Assembly (NCBI GenBank): GCA_021805725.1 | Contig: JAJZEH010000009.1 | Location: 1-8,401, forward strand | DNA length: 8,401 nucleotides | DNA from: Pseudomonadota bacterium | GTDB taxonomy: Bacteria; Pseudomonadota; Gammaproteobacteria; Burkholderiales; Ferrovaceae | Direction of reading: 5' to 3' | Shown here: one piece after another, positions 1-5,931 of the stretch | Numbering within the stretch: position 1 is the first letter of the stretch | Layout: the number at the start of each line of letters is the position of its first letter | Notes under the pieces: generated by a model | Databases searched by the model: none | Told to the model about the DNA's origin: nothing | What the model saw: the letters and a program-made list of their open reading frames with translations, nothing else | Translations under genes and position numbers: made by a program

Positions 1-56
1 CGCAGTACCCGCCCATCGAGCCTGCGCCGGGGCGATATGTTCAGGCACGTTGCTGA
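1..56 (+). CDS. phaC: PHA synthase PhaC, C-terminal end (partial)
   Basis: Only the tail of this gene is in the window. Reading from base 3 gives QYPPIEPAPGRYVQARC and a TGA stop at 54-56. The IEPAPGRYV ending is, from memory, the characteristic C-terminus of class I PHA synthases such as Cupriavidus PhaC. That enzyme polymerises (R)-3-hydroxyacyl-CoA on the surface of the PHA granule. Its position 23 bp before phaB, on the same strand, fits a phaC-phaB operon. The catalytic region lies outside the window, so its condition cannot be judged. With 17 residues to work from, the call rests on the motif plus context. Confidence 0.82.
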   Translation, partial: QYPPIEPAPGRYVQARC

Positions 57-79
57 TTCAACACAATGGAGGAATGAGA

Positions 80-823
80 ATGCAAAAACGCGTGGTGTTG
101 GTGACAGGGGGCATGGGGGGGCTGGGCGAATCCATTTGCGTCAAGCTGGCTGATCTGGGTTACACCGTGGTGACCACCTGTTCGCCCAGCAACAAAACGG
201 CAGATGCCTGGTTGACCGGCATGCGTGAGCGGGGTTACGACTTTCATGCCTATCCCGTGGATGTGGGCGATCCTGACGATTGCGTGCGCATGGCCGCCCG
301 GGTGGTGGCCGATGTGGGGCAGGTGGACGTGCTGGTCAACAACGCCGGCATCACACGCGACATGACCTTCAAGAAAATGACCAAGATCGATTGGGATGCC
401 GTCATCAACACCAATCTCAACAGCGTGTTCAACATGACCAAACCCTTCATGGATGGCATGGTGGACCGGGGCTGGGGGCGCGTCATCAACGTCTCGTCGG
501 TCAACGGCCAGAAGGGGGCCTTCGGCCAGACCAATTATGCTGCGGCCAAAGCGGGCATGCATGGCTTCACCAAGTCATTGGCGCTGGAAGTGGCGCGCAA
601 AGGGGTGACCGTCAACACCATTTCGCCGGGCTACATCGGTACCAAGATGGTGACGGCCATTCCGCAGGAAATTCTTGAAGCCAAGATCCTGCCGCAGATT
701 CCGGTGGGCCGACTGGGAAAACCCGAAGAAGTGGCCGGGTTGATTGTCTACCTCGCCTCGGATGAAGCCGCCTTCATTACGGGTGCCAATATTTCCATCA
801 ACGGCGGGCAGCACATGTTTTAG
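80..823 (+). CDS. phaB: NADPH-dependent acetoacetyl-CoA reductase PhaB
   Basis: PhaB reduces acetoacetyl-CoA to (R)-3-hydroxybutyryl-CoA, the PHB monomer, in the cytoplasm. The 247-residue product is a classical short-chain dehydrogenase/reductase. It has the cofactor-binding TGGMGGLG (residues 9-16), NNAG (87-90), catalytic Ser140 and the Tyr153-x3-Lys157 pair in TNYAAAKAG, and the PhaB-typical SSVNGQKGAFGQ and C-terminal NGGQHMF. Length matches the family (about 246). The start at 80 is chosen because GGAGG (68-72) sits 7 nt upstream. An in-frame ATG at 74 is too close to that site, and the one at 50 would lie inside phaC. It directly follows phaC. No thiolase gene stands between them, unlike the common phaCAB order; the thiolase here is the BktB-like gene at 3728. 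Family identity is secure, and FabG is the only close alternative. Confidence 0.95.
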   Translation: MQKRVVLVTGGMGGLGESICVKLADLGYTVVTTCSPSNKTADAWLTGMRERGYDFHAYPVDVGDPDDCVRMAARVVADVGQVDVLVNNAGITRDMTFKKMTKIDWDAVINTNLNSVFNMTKPFMDGMVDRGWGRVINVSSVNGQKGAFGQTNYAAAKAGMHGFTKSLALEVARKGVTVNTISPGYIGTKMVTAIPQEILEAKILPQIPVGRLGKPEEVAGLIVYLASDEAAFITGANISINGGQHMF

Positions 824-826
824 GGT

Positions 827-858
827 AAAAAAAACCCCACAGGAATCCCTGTGGGGTT
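827..858 (-). terminator. Rho-independent terminator of the phasin gene
   Basis: A perfect 11-bp stem (833-843 paired with 848-858, sequence AACCCCACAGG) closes a 4-nt loop. Read on the minus strand it is followed by a run of Ts, the complement of the A8 tract at 827-834. It lies 50 bp past the phasin stop and 10 bp past the phaB stop. On the plus strand the stem is followed only by GAAGCCTTT, so it would be a weak terminator for phaB, although the hairpin may still protect both convergent transcripts. Confidence 0.85.
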
Positions 859-907
859 GAAGCCTTTATCGAAAGGGAACCTTTGCAATAAAGGAGGAGG
901 AGACGTT

Positions 908-1444
908 TCAGGCGGCCGGTTTCATGGCTGCAGTGGCAGCATCCACAGTGGCCTTGACGCTGGCGTCGGCAAAACTGGCCATTTGCTTGGCGGTTTTGGT
1001 GACGCCGTCCAGAGCGGCCGTGGTTGCAGCAACCGTGGATTTCACGGCGGCGATGGCAACATCGGCACCAGCCGGGGCAGCCTTGACCGCCTTGTCGATG
1101 CTGCTGGCGATGGACTGGTTCCAGTCGGCAGCCTGTCCTTCAAACAGGGCAGAAACCTGGGCCTGGGCGTGGGCGGCCACGTCGTACAGGCTGCGGGAAT
1201 AAGCAGTTGCCTTCTCTACACCCTTTTCCGTCAGCTTGGCGCGCAGATCCAGCAGTTGTTGCGGGTCGCGGGATTCGGTCAGGGTGCGCAGGGTTTCGCT
1301 GGCTTCGGCAAACGAATCCTTGCCGGCTTCCAGCTGCAGTCCCACAAAGCGCTCGGTGGTGTCCAGGATGATCTTGGTCAGTTGCAGTGCCGCATTGACT
1401 GCGGATTTGTTAAACTCGGTAACTTGTTCGGGCGTGTTGTACAT
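908..1444 (-). CDS. phaP: Phasin (PHA granule-associated protein)
   Basis: Phasins coat the surface of PHA granules, control granule size and number, and keep proteins and DNA off the hydrophobic polymer. The 178-residue product begins MYNTPEQVTEFNKSAVNAAL and carries typical phasin-family features: an amphipathic helical N-terminal half (NKSAVNAALQLTKI, ERFVGLQLEAGKD), a DPQQLLDLRAKL segment near residue 60, and an Ala/Lys/Thr-rich C-terminus ending AAMKPAA. There is no signal peptide and no cysteine. The ATG at 1444 is preceded by AAGGAG (1459-1454) with 9 nt spacing. A GTG at 1453 abuts that site and is rejected. It is transcribed towards phaB and divergently from phaR. A strong promoter and TGC-rich palindromes lie upstream, and a terminator closes the gene. 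The paralogue number (phaP1, phaP2 and so on) cannot be assigned. Confidence 0.92.
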   Translation of the reverse strand: MYNTPEQVTEFNKSAVNAALQLTKIILDTTERFVGLQLEAGKDSFAEASETLRTLTESRDPQQLLDLRAKLTEKGVEKATAYSRSLYDVAAHAQAQVSALFEGQAADWNQSIASSIDKAVKAAPAGADVAIAAVKSTVAATTAALDGVTKTAKQMASFADASVKATVDAATAAMKPAA

Positions 1445-1503
1445 TTGGCGCACTCCTTACAAAGGGTCGAAACTCAAGGGTTGGTCTTTCTCGACGCCAT
1501 GTA

Positions 1504-1518
1504 TGCTGCGTCGCAACA
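1504..1518. promoter_or_regulatory. Probable PhaR operator at the phasin transcription start
   Basis: TGCTGCGTCGCAACA is a near-perfect palindrome: 7-bp arms around one central base, with one mismatch. It begins at the predicted phasin +1, just past the -10 box, where a bound repressor would block transcription. Its core TGCGTCGCAA belongs to a recurring motif TGCGYYGCAR in this spacer. As I recall, PhaR proteins bind TGC-rich palindromes of the CTGC-N3-GCAG type, and CTGC-GTC-GCAA differs from that by one base. The sequence and position are seen; the regulator is inferred. Confidence 0.55.
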
Positions 1519-1524
1519 ATTCCT

Positions 1525-1562
1525 ACGATACAGACCCCGGGAGCCTATGTCAATCTTTTTTT
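1525..1562 (-). promoter_or_regulatory. Strong sigma70-type phasin promoter with A-tract upstream
   Basis: On the minus strand the sequence shows a perfect -35 TTGACA (plus positions 1548-1553), a 17-bp spacer, and a -10 TATCGT (1525-1530, 4 of 6). Immediately upstream of the -35 is an A-rich tract, the complement of 1554-1562, positioned like an UP element. The predicted start is near 1518, giving a leader of about 74 nt before the phasin ATG. High promoter strength suits phasins, which are very abundant when PHA accumulates. Confidence 0.75.
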
Positions 1563-1563
1563 G

Positions 1564-1594
1564 TGCGTTGCAGTAAAATATTAATGCGCTGCAA
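1564..1594. promoter_or_regulatory. Pair of TGC-rich motifs 21 bp apart, probable PhaR sites
   Basis: TGCGTTGCAG (1564-1573) and TGCGCTGCAA (1585-1594) repeat the core seen at the phasin start, with starts 21 bp apart. That is close to two helical turns, so bound dimers would lie on the same DNA face. They sit just upstream of the phasin A-tract and -35, separated by the AT-rich stretch TAAAATATTAA. Binding by PhaR is an inference from the adjacent phaR gene and the shared motif. Confidence 0.45.
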
Positions 1595-1610
1595 ATTTAT
1601 GTGTAACCTT

Positions 1611-1730
1611 TTGTTTTTATAAATTTATGTGTTAAATTATCAGGGCTGCTATGGTCCAGATTATAGCCTGTTGTTTTTATAAATTTATGTGTTAAATTAT
1701 CAGGGCTGCTATGGTCCAGATTATAGCCTG
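1611..1730. repeat. Perfect 2 x 60 bp tandem duplication in the phaP-phaR spacer
   Basis: Bases 1611-1670 and 1671-1730 are identical across all 60 positions. Each copy begins TTGTTTTTATAAATTTATG and ends GATTATAGCCTG. A shorter piece of the same sequence (AAATTTATGTGT then TAA) also occurs at 1593-1606, so this core is present three times. The unit is AT-rich at its left end, in contrast to the flanking genes. It carries candidate promoter elements on both strands: an extended -10 TGCTATGGT on plus, and a perfect TATAAT on minus. The duplication therefore doubles possible promoter elements and pushes the two divergent genes 60 bp apart. Perfect identity implies a recent event or an assembly error. 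Confidence 0.95.
1707..1715 (+). promoter_or_regulatory. Candidate extended -10 of the phaR promoter
   Basis: TGC followed by TATGGT (4 of 6 to TATAAT) forms an extended -10 on the plus strand, about 50 bp before the phaR ATG. No good -35 lies at 16-18 bp, which extended -10 promoters can tolerate. The same element recurs 60 bp upstream (1647-1655) in the first repeat copy. This is a weak prediction; the real start could lie elsewhere in the AT-rich repeats. Confidence 0.3.
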
Positions 1731-1749
1731 ATCGTTGTGTGCTGCACAA
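1720..1749 (-). promoter_or_regulatory. Candidate distal minus-strand promoter
   Basis: The minus strand has a perfect -10 TATAAT (plus positions 1720-1725), an 18-bp spacer and a -35 TTGTGC (1744-1749, 3 of 6). It could give a long phasin transcript. The -10 hexamer is also present in the first repeat copy (1660-1665), but there it lacks a recognisable -35. The nearer promoter at 1525-1553 is the better candidate. Confidence 0.3.
1735..1749. promoter_or_regulatory. TGC-rich palindrome ahead of phaR, possible autoregulatory operator
   Basis: TTGTG-TGCTG-CACAA (1735-1749) is an inverted repeat with 5-bp perfect arms. It contains TGTGCTGCAC (1738-1747), a variant of the TGCGYYGCAR motif found near the phasin gene. 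It lies 18 bp before the phaR ATG, downstream of the likely promoter. Autorepression by PhaR is known in related bacteria; its use here is inferred. Confidence 0.4.
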
Positions 1750-1767
1750 TTTTTTGAGGTCCTTGCC

Positions 1768-2370
1768 ATGTCAAATCCGGTCCGATTGATCAAAAAGTAC
1801 CCCAACCGCCGTCTCTACGACACGGAAACCAGCAGCTACATCACTCTCTCCGAGGTCAAGCAGCTGGTGCTGGAACATGCCGAATTTCAGGTGGTGGACG
1901 CCAAGACCAACCAGGATTTGACTCGTAGCATCCTGATGCAAATCATCCTGGATGAAGAATCCGGGGTAGCGCCCCTGTTTACCAGCGACATGCTGTCCCA
2001 GATGATTCGCTCCTACGGCAACGCCATGCAGGGTTTCATGGGCAATTACCTTGAAAAGGGCATGCAAAGCTTTGTGGACATCCAGAAGAAGCTGCAGGAG
2101 CAAAATGTCACCATGAGCGGAGGCGAAGCCCCATCGGCCAATACCGATGTCTGGAAGCAGTTTCTCAATGCGCAGGGCCCCGCCCTGCAGGGTCTCATGG
2201 GCAACTACCTGGAACAAAGCACCCAGCTGTTCATGGAAATGCAAAACCAGATGCAAAAACAGGCCCGGACCATGTTTAGCGGTTTCCCGTTTCCCTTCAC
2301 TGCACCGGTCACAACCCCCGAGACCGAACCCGAATCTCCACCGCCCCAAGCGGGCGACTCGAAGGCCTGA
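1768..2370 (+). CDS. phaR: PHA synthesis repressor PhaR
   Basis: PhaR represses phasin transcription and its own gene. It also binds PHA granules, so growing polymer titrates it off the DNA and releases phasin expression. The 200-residue product opens with the PhaR DNA-binding domain (residues 5-67; VRLIKKYPNRRLYDTETSSY is its signature). Two PHB_acc-type repeats follow: residues 84-112 (MQGFMGNYLEKGMQSF) and 137-165 (LQGLMGNYLEQSTQLF). The protein ends in a phenylalanine/proline-rich tail (FPFPFTAPVTTPETEP). The ATG at 1768 has GAGG at 1756-1759 with 8 nt spacing. The reading frame runs back to a TTG at 1735, which has no ribosome site. It is divergent from the phasin gene, and the space between holds candidate operators. 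rimO follows by 3 bp, suggesting a shared transcript. The two acc repeats are normal for the family, not a new duplication. Confidence 0.95.
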   Translation: MSNPVRLIKKYPNRRLYDTETSSYITLSEVKQLVLEHAEFQVVDAKTNQDLTRSILMQIILDEESGVAPLFTSDMLSQMIRSYGNAMQGFMGNYLEKGMQSFVDIQKKLQEQNVTMSGGEAPSANTDVWKQFLNAQGPALQGLMGNYLEQSTQLFMEMQNQMQKQARTMFSGFPFPFTAPVTTPETEPESPPPQAGDSKA

Positions 2371-2373
2371 CGC

Positions 2374-3711
2374 GTGAGCGACGCTGCAACGAGGGCCCGG
2401 CAGGCGGCCGGTCGGGTAGGCTTCGTGTCTCTGGGTTGCCCCAAGGCCCTGGTGGATTCCGAACAGATCCTCTCACAACTGCGCGCCGAAGGTTACGACA
2501 TTTCGCCTTCCTATGAAGGCGCCGATCTGGTGGTGGTCAATACATGCGGTTTCATCGATGCAGCCATAGAGGAATCGCTTGATGCCATCGGCGAGGCCCT
2601 GAGCCAGAACGGCAACGTCATCGTCACGGGTTGTCTGGGTACCAACGCCGACAGGATACGCAAGGCGCATCCCGGGGTGCTGGCCGTCACCGGGCCACAC
2701 GACAAGCATGCCGTCATGCAGGCCGTGCACCAGCATCTGCCGCCACCCCATGATCCCTTCACAAGTCTTATTCCGCCCCAAGGCATCAAACTCACGCCGC
2801 GCCACTACGCCTATCTCAAAATTTCGGAAGGGTGTAACCATCGCTGCACCTTTTGCATCATTCCCTCCATGCGTGGCGATCTGGTCAGCCGGCCCATCGG
2901 TGAGGTGATGCAGGAAGCCGAAAACCTGGTCAAGGCAGGTACCCGGGAGTTGTTGGTGATCTCCCAGGACACCAGCGCCTACGGCGTGGACATCAAGTAC
3001 CGAACCGGTTTTTGGGGCGGACGCCCGCTCAAGACGCGCATGACGGACCTCGCGTCCGCCCTGGGCGATCTGGGCGTGTGGGTGCGCCTGCATTATGTCT
3101 ACCCTTATCCGCATGTGGATGAAGTGCTGCCGCTGATGGCGGAGGGGCGCGTGCTGCCCTATCTGGACGTGCCGTTTCAGCACGCCAGCCCGCGCATCCT
3201 GAAGGCGATGAAGCGACCGGGCAACGTGGACAAAACCCTGGAGCGCGTGCAGGCTTGGCGTCGCATCTGCCCCGAGTTGACCTTGCGCAGCACGTTCATC
3301 GTGGGGTTTCCGGGCGAGACGGAGGATGATTTCCAGATGCTTCTGGATTTTCTGGAACAGGCGCAGATCGATCGACTGGGGTGCTTTACCTATTCTTCGG
3401 TCCAGGGCGCTGTGGCCAATGCCTTGCCGGGAGCCGTACCCGAGGAAGTGAAGCTGGAGCGCCAGGCGCGTTTGATGGCACATCAGGAGCACATCAGCAC
3501 GCAACGCCTGGCACGCCATGTGGGTACGGTGCGAGAGGTGCTGGTGGATGAGGTCAGTGCTGCCGGTGCTGTGGCGCGCACGGCCTCTGACGCACCGGAG
3601 ATCGATGGCGTGGTCCATGTGGCACCCGATGCGCGCCTCGCGGTGGGTGAGTTTGCGCAGGTGCGCATTGAGCGCGCGGACGCACACGATTTATACGGAC
3701 GGTTGTCCTAG
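2374..3711 (+). CDS. rimO: Ribosomal protein S12 methylthiotransferase RimO
   Basis: RimO adds a methylthio group to a conserved aspartate of ribosomal protein S12 (Asp89 in E. coli), using radical SAM chemistry and two iron-sulfur clusters. The 445-residue product (E. coli 441) shows all three parts. The N-terminal MTTase domain begins [16 protein letters not shown] and has cluster cysteines 22, 58 and 87. The radical SAM core has Cys154-x3-Cys158-x2-Cys161 in [18 protein letters not shown], plus [10 protein letters not shown] near 311. The C-terminal TRAM domain runs from about residue 380. The [15 protein letters not shown] form and [17 protein letters not shown] separate RimO from the tRNA enzyme MiaB. 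The start is GTG at 2374, with GAAGG (2361-2365) 8 nt upstream inside the end of phaR. No functional link to PHA is known; the phaR-rimO pairing looks like conserved neighbourhood. Confidence 0.95.
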   Translation: MSDAATRARQAAGRVGFVSLGCPKALVDSEQILSQLRAEGYDISPSYEGADLVVVNTCGFIDAAIEESLDAIGEALSQNGNVIVTGCLGTNADRIRKAHPGVLAVTGPHDKHAVMQAVHQHLPPPHDPFTSLIPPQGIKLTPRHYAYLKISEGCNHRCTFCIIPSMRGDLVSRPIGEVMQEAENLVKAGTRELLVISQDTSAYGVDIKYRTGFWGGRPLKTRMTDLASALGDLGVWVRLHYVYPYPHVDEVLPLMAEGRVLPYLDVPFQHASPRILKAMKRPGNVDKTLERVQAWRRICPELTLRSTFIVGFPGETEDDFQMLLDFLEQAQIDRLGCFTYSSVQGAVANALPGAVPEEVKLERQARLMAHQEHISTQRLARHVGTVREVLVDEVSAAGAVARTASDAPEIDGVVHVAPDARLAVGEFAQVRIERADAHDLYGRLS

Positions 3712-3727
3712 ACCTGGGAGAGCAGAG

Positions 3728-4906
3728 ATGAGTAGAGAAGTCGTCGTATTGAGCGCCGTGCGCTCGGCCATTGGTGCTTTTGGTGGTTCGTTGTCCGGCT
3801 TTGAGCCGGGCGTGTTGGGCGGGCTTGTCATCAAGGAGGCCATCGCCCGTGCCGGCGTGGCACCTGAACAGGTCACTTATGCCACGGTGGGCAACACCAT
3901 TCCCACCAACGAACGCTTTCCCTACCAGGCCCGGGTGGCCTGCATCGAAGGCGGCATGTCCATGGACTCCACCGTCATGTCAGTCAACCGGTTATGCGCC
4001 TCGGGGTTACAGGGCATCGTGTCCACGGCGCAGAACATCCTGTTGGGCGATGCTGATATCGGTCTTGGCGGCGGAATCGAGGTCATGTCCCAGGGCGGCT
4101 ATCTGTCCAGTGCCATGCGCACCGGTGCGCGCATGGGAGACTCCCGGATGGTGGACATGATGGTGGCCACCCTCACGGATCCCTTCGGCGCGGGACACAT
4201 GGGCATCACTGCCGAAAACCTGGCCACCAAATGGAACATCACGCGCGAAGAGCAGGACGCCTTTGCGCTGGAGTCGCAGCGCCGCGCTGCCCACGCCATT
4301 GCCGAGGGTCGCTTCAAGTCGCAGATCGTGCCCATCACCATCAAGTCGCGCAAGGGAGACGTGGTGTTCGACACTGATGAACATCCGCGTGCCACCACGC
4401 TGGAAAAACTGGCCGCCATGAAACCCGCCTTCAAAAAGGACGGTACCGTCACGGCAGGCAATGCTTCCGGGATCAATGACGGGGCAGCGTTCTTCATCAT
4501 GGCCGAGGCCGGTGTGGCCGCAAGGGGGGGGCATCGGCCCATGGCCCGCCTGGTGTCCTATGCCGTGGCCGGCGTGCCCAGCCACATCATGGGAGAAGGC
4601 CCGATTCCGGCCACTCAGGGCGCCTTGAAAAAAGCCGGACTGAAACTTGACCAAATGGACGTCATCGAATCCAACGAAGCCTTTGCCGCGCAGGCCATTG
4701 CCGTGTCGCGCGGTCTGGGTTTGGATCCGCAAAAAACCAATCCCAATGGCGGTGCCATCGCGCTGGGTCACCCGGTGGGCTGTTCGGGCGCCTTCATCGC
4801 CACCAAAGCCCTCTACGAGTTGCAGCGCATCGGCGGCAAGTACGCGCTGGTGACCATGTGTATTGGTGGCGGCCAGGGCATTGCAGCGGTGTTTGAACGG
4901 TTGTGA
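3728..4906 (+). CDS. bktB: Beta-ketothiolase / acetyl-CoA C-acyltransferase, BktB-like
   Basis: This thiolase condenses two acetyl-CoA (or acyl-CoA plus acetyl-CoA) to a 3-ketoacyl-CoA, the first step of PHA synthesis, feeding PhaB. The 392-residue product has nucleophile Cys90 (SVNRLCASG), NEAFA (316-320), His348 (ALGHP) and the second catalytic Cys378 (VTMCIGGGQG). From memory it matches Cupriavidus BktB more than PhaA: the opening SREVVVLSAVRSAIGAFGGSL, VNRLCxSGLQxIVSxAQ, RKGDVVFDTDEH and GIAAVFERL. BktB also accepts propionyl-CoA, allowing 3-hydroxyvalerate units; that specificity is inferred. GGGAG (3716-3720) lies 7 nt before the ATG. The His motif continues VGCSGA rather than the usual GASGA/GATGA, so a cysteine replaces a small residue. 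A G8 run (4524-4531) keeps the frame open. The stop overlaps the next start (TGATG). Confidence 0.9.
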   Translation: MSREVVVLSAVRSAIGAFGGSLSGFEPGVLGGLVIKEAIARAGVAPEQVTYATVGNTIPTNERFPYQARVACIEGGMSMDSTVMSVNRLCASGLQGIVSTAQNILLGDADIGLGGGIEVMSQGGYLSSAMRTGARMGDSRMVDMMVATLTDPFGAGHMGITAENLATKWNITREEQDAFALESQRRAAHAIAEGRFKSQIVPITIKSRKGDVVFDTDEHPRATTLEKLAAMKPAFKKDGTVTAGNASGINDGAAFFIMAEAGVAARGGHRPMARLVSYAVAGVPSHIMGEGPIPATQGALKKAGLKLDQMDVIESNEAFAAQAIAVSRGLGLDPQKTNPNGGAIALGHPVGCSGAFIATKALYELQRIGGKYALVTMCIGGGQGIAAVFERL

Positions 4907-5931
4907 TGAAGACGGGCCGGAAGCAGGGGACAGCCCCCAAAGGGGTCTGTCCCCTGGTGATCATTCCCGGCCTCTTTCCTCAGATTCCCGACGCCTCGAT
5001 TCCCCGCCTGCCCCAACTGGAACGGGTGTTGGCCCAGGGTCATGTCGATGTGGCCCATCAGGGGCAGATGCTGGAAGACTGGCAGATTCCCGACGCCTCG
5101 ATTCCACGCCTGCCCCATCTGGAACGGGTGTTGGCCCAGGGTCATGTCGATGTGGCCCATCAGGGGCAGATGCTGGAAGACTGGCCGGATGCAGCGGGAG
5201 ACATTTCCCTCGCCACGCGCATGGCGCGCGAAGCAGGCCTGCTGGATGAAGCGCCTCATTGGCTTTGTGCCGACCCGATCCATCTGCAGGTGGAAGGCGA
5301 CGCGCTGTTGCTGCTGGAACGATATGGTTTTTCCGTACGCGAAGAAGAATCTGCCGCCCTGGTGAAGACGCTCAACCAGCACTTTGCCGAAGACGGTCTC
5401 AAATTTTTTGCGTTATCCCCTGATGTCTGGCTGGTGGGTCTCAACGAGCCCCCGCGCATCAGCACCACCCATCCGTTGACCCGTGTGGGGCGCAACATCG
5501 ACGGGTATCTGCCGCGCGGCGAAGACGAGCGCCGCTGGCGCGCGCGTTTCAACGAAGTGCAGATGCTGTTGCATCAGCATCCCGTCAACCAGATGCGCGA
5601 AGCGCGACGCGAACGCATCATCAGCGGCGTATGGTTTTGGGATACGCCGGCTACCATCCATAACGCAAAAGTCATCGACACCCTGCGCGGCCCTTCGGCT
5701 TATGGCGATGCCGAAGCCTGGCGTGAGGCGGCCCTGCAACTGGATCGCGACGTGATCGGCCCGCTGCTGGAAGGGCTGCGTCGCGGCGATTACGGCGCGT
5801 TGACACTGGTGGCGGTGGAAGGGCGCTGTGCGGCCACCCTCACGCTGTCGCGCTGGCAGCTGTGGCGGTTCTGGCGCCGACCGCGTCCCCTGGCTCAGAC
5901 CTCTGGGGTGCCCGGCCTGGAGCATGCCTGA
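4906..5931 (+). CDS. RpfE-type / phosphoglycerate mutase-like conserved protein
   Basis: The biochemical role is unknown. The product resembles proteins annotated as RpfE-type regulatory or phosphoglycerate mutase-related, which commonly sit beside recJ. In Xanthomonas rpfE lies near recJ and prfB. Family-like features are IIPGLFP near the N-terminus, HPLTRVGRNIDGYLP (189-203), the FNEVQMLLHQHPVNQMREAR block (215-234) and GVWFWDTPAT (241-250). No signal peptide or membrane segment is seen. The 341-residue form begins at ATG 4906, overlapping the thiolase stop by one base (TGATG), which suggests coupled translation; there is no clear ribosome site. An alternative start, GTG 4957, gives 324 residues beginning with the conserved IIPGLFP and leaves the REP-like hairpin outside the gene. 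Residues 26-59 and 60-93 are a tandem duplication (one substitution, Gln36 versus His70), making this N-terminus unusually long. recJ starts at the base after the stop. Confidence 0.72.
   Translation: MKTGRKQGTAPKGVCPLVIIPGLFPQIPDASIPRLPQLERVLAQGHVDVAHQGQMLEDWQIPDASIPRLPHLERVLAQGHVDVAHQGQMLEDWPDAAGDISLATRMAREAGLLDEAPHWLCADPIHLQVEGDALLLLERYGFSVREEESAALVKTLNQHFAEDGLKFFALSPDVWLVGLNEPPRISTTHPLTRVGRNIDGYLPRGEDERRWRARFNEVQMLLHQHPVNQMREARRERIISGVWFWDTPATIHNAKVIDTLRGPSAYGDAEAWREAALQLDRDVIGPLLEGLRRGDYGALTLVAVEGRCAATLTLSRWQLWRFWRRPRPLAQTSGVPGLEHA
4925..4955. repeat. REP-like palindrome (GGGGACAG...CTGTCCCC)
   Basis: AGGGGACAG (4925-4933) pairs with CTGTCCCCT (4947-4955). The stem continues inward with CCCC/GGGG (4935-4938 with 4942-4945) around an AAA loop, interrupted by one C/T mismatch. 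This matches the widespread GGGGACAGACCCC-type dispersed palindromes of proteobacteria that are linked to REP-associated tyrosine transposases. No transposase is in the window. It sits between the thiolase stop and the first conserved residues of the RpfE-type protein, and it is open in that frame. Confidence 0.8.
4981..5184 (+). repeat. In-frame 2 x 102 bp tandem duplication in the RpfE-type gene
   Basis: Bases 4981-5082 and 5083-5184 match at 100 of 102 positions. The differences are 5004 C versus 5106 A (silent) and 5016 A versus 5118 T (Gln36 to His70). The unit is exactly 34 codons, beginning QIPDASIPRLP and ending HQGQMLEDW, so the frame is preserved. It starts 25 bp after the REP-like hairpin. 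The near-identity marks a recent duplication; the two substitutions make a pure assembly collapse or expansion artefact less likely than for an exact repeat. Confidence 0.97.

Noticed and set aside
880..894. Small inverted repeat CCTTT-GCAAT-AAAGG between phaB and the phasin stop
   Set aside because: A 5-bp stem with no T-run is too weak to call a terminator or regulatory hairpin; the stem at 833-858 is far better.
891..926. AAGGAGGAGGAG followed by ATG at 924 on the plus strand, resembling a strong ribosome site
   Set aside because: The ORF it would serve (924-1202) is antisense to the phasin coding sequence and looks like a frame shadow.
851..1576. Long plus-strand ORF (241 codons) opposite the phasin gene
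   Set aside because: It is glycine/serine-rich low-complexity translation antisense to a clear phasin with its own ribosome site, promoter and terminator; it resembles no family I know.
1611..1730. CRISPR array
   Set aside because: Only two directly abutting 60-bp copies without spacers, and no cas genes.
2017..2262. Repeated GNYLE segments in PhaR as a new duplication
   Set aside because: The two segments are diverged, and paired PHB_acc repeats are normal in PhaR proteins.
2473..3687. Minus-strand ORF of 404 codons opposite rimO
   Set aside because: It is entirely antisense to a complete RimO with all cluster cysteines; it is an open-frame artefact of GC-rich DNA.
4524..4531. G8 run in the thiolase gene as a phase-variable switch or frameshift
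   Set aside because: The frame remains intact and the protein matches its family on both sides; a lone G8 in GC-rich DNA is weak evidence, though it is an error-prone site for sequencing.
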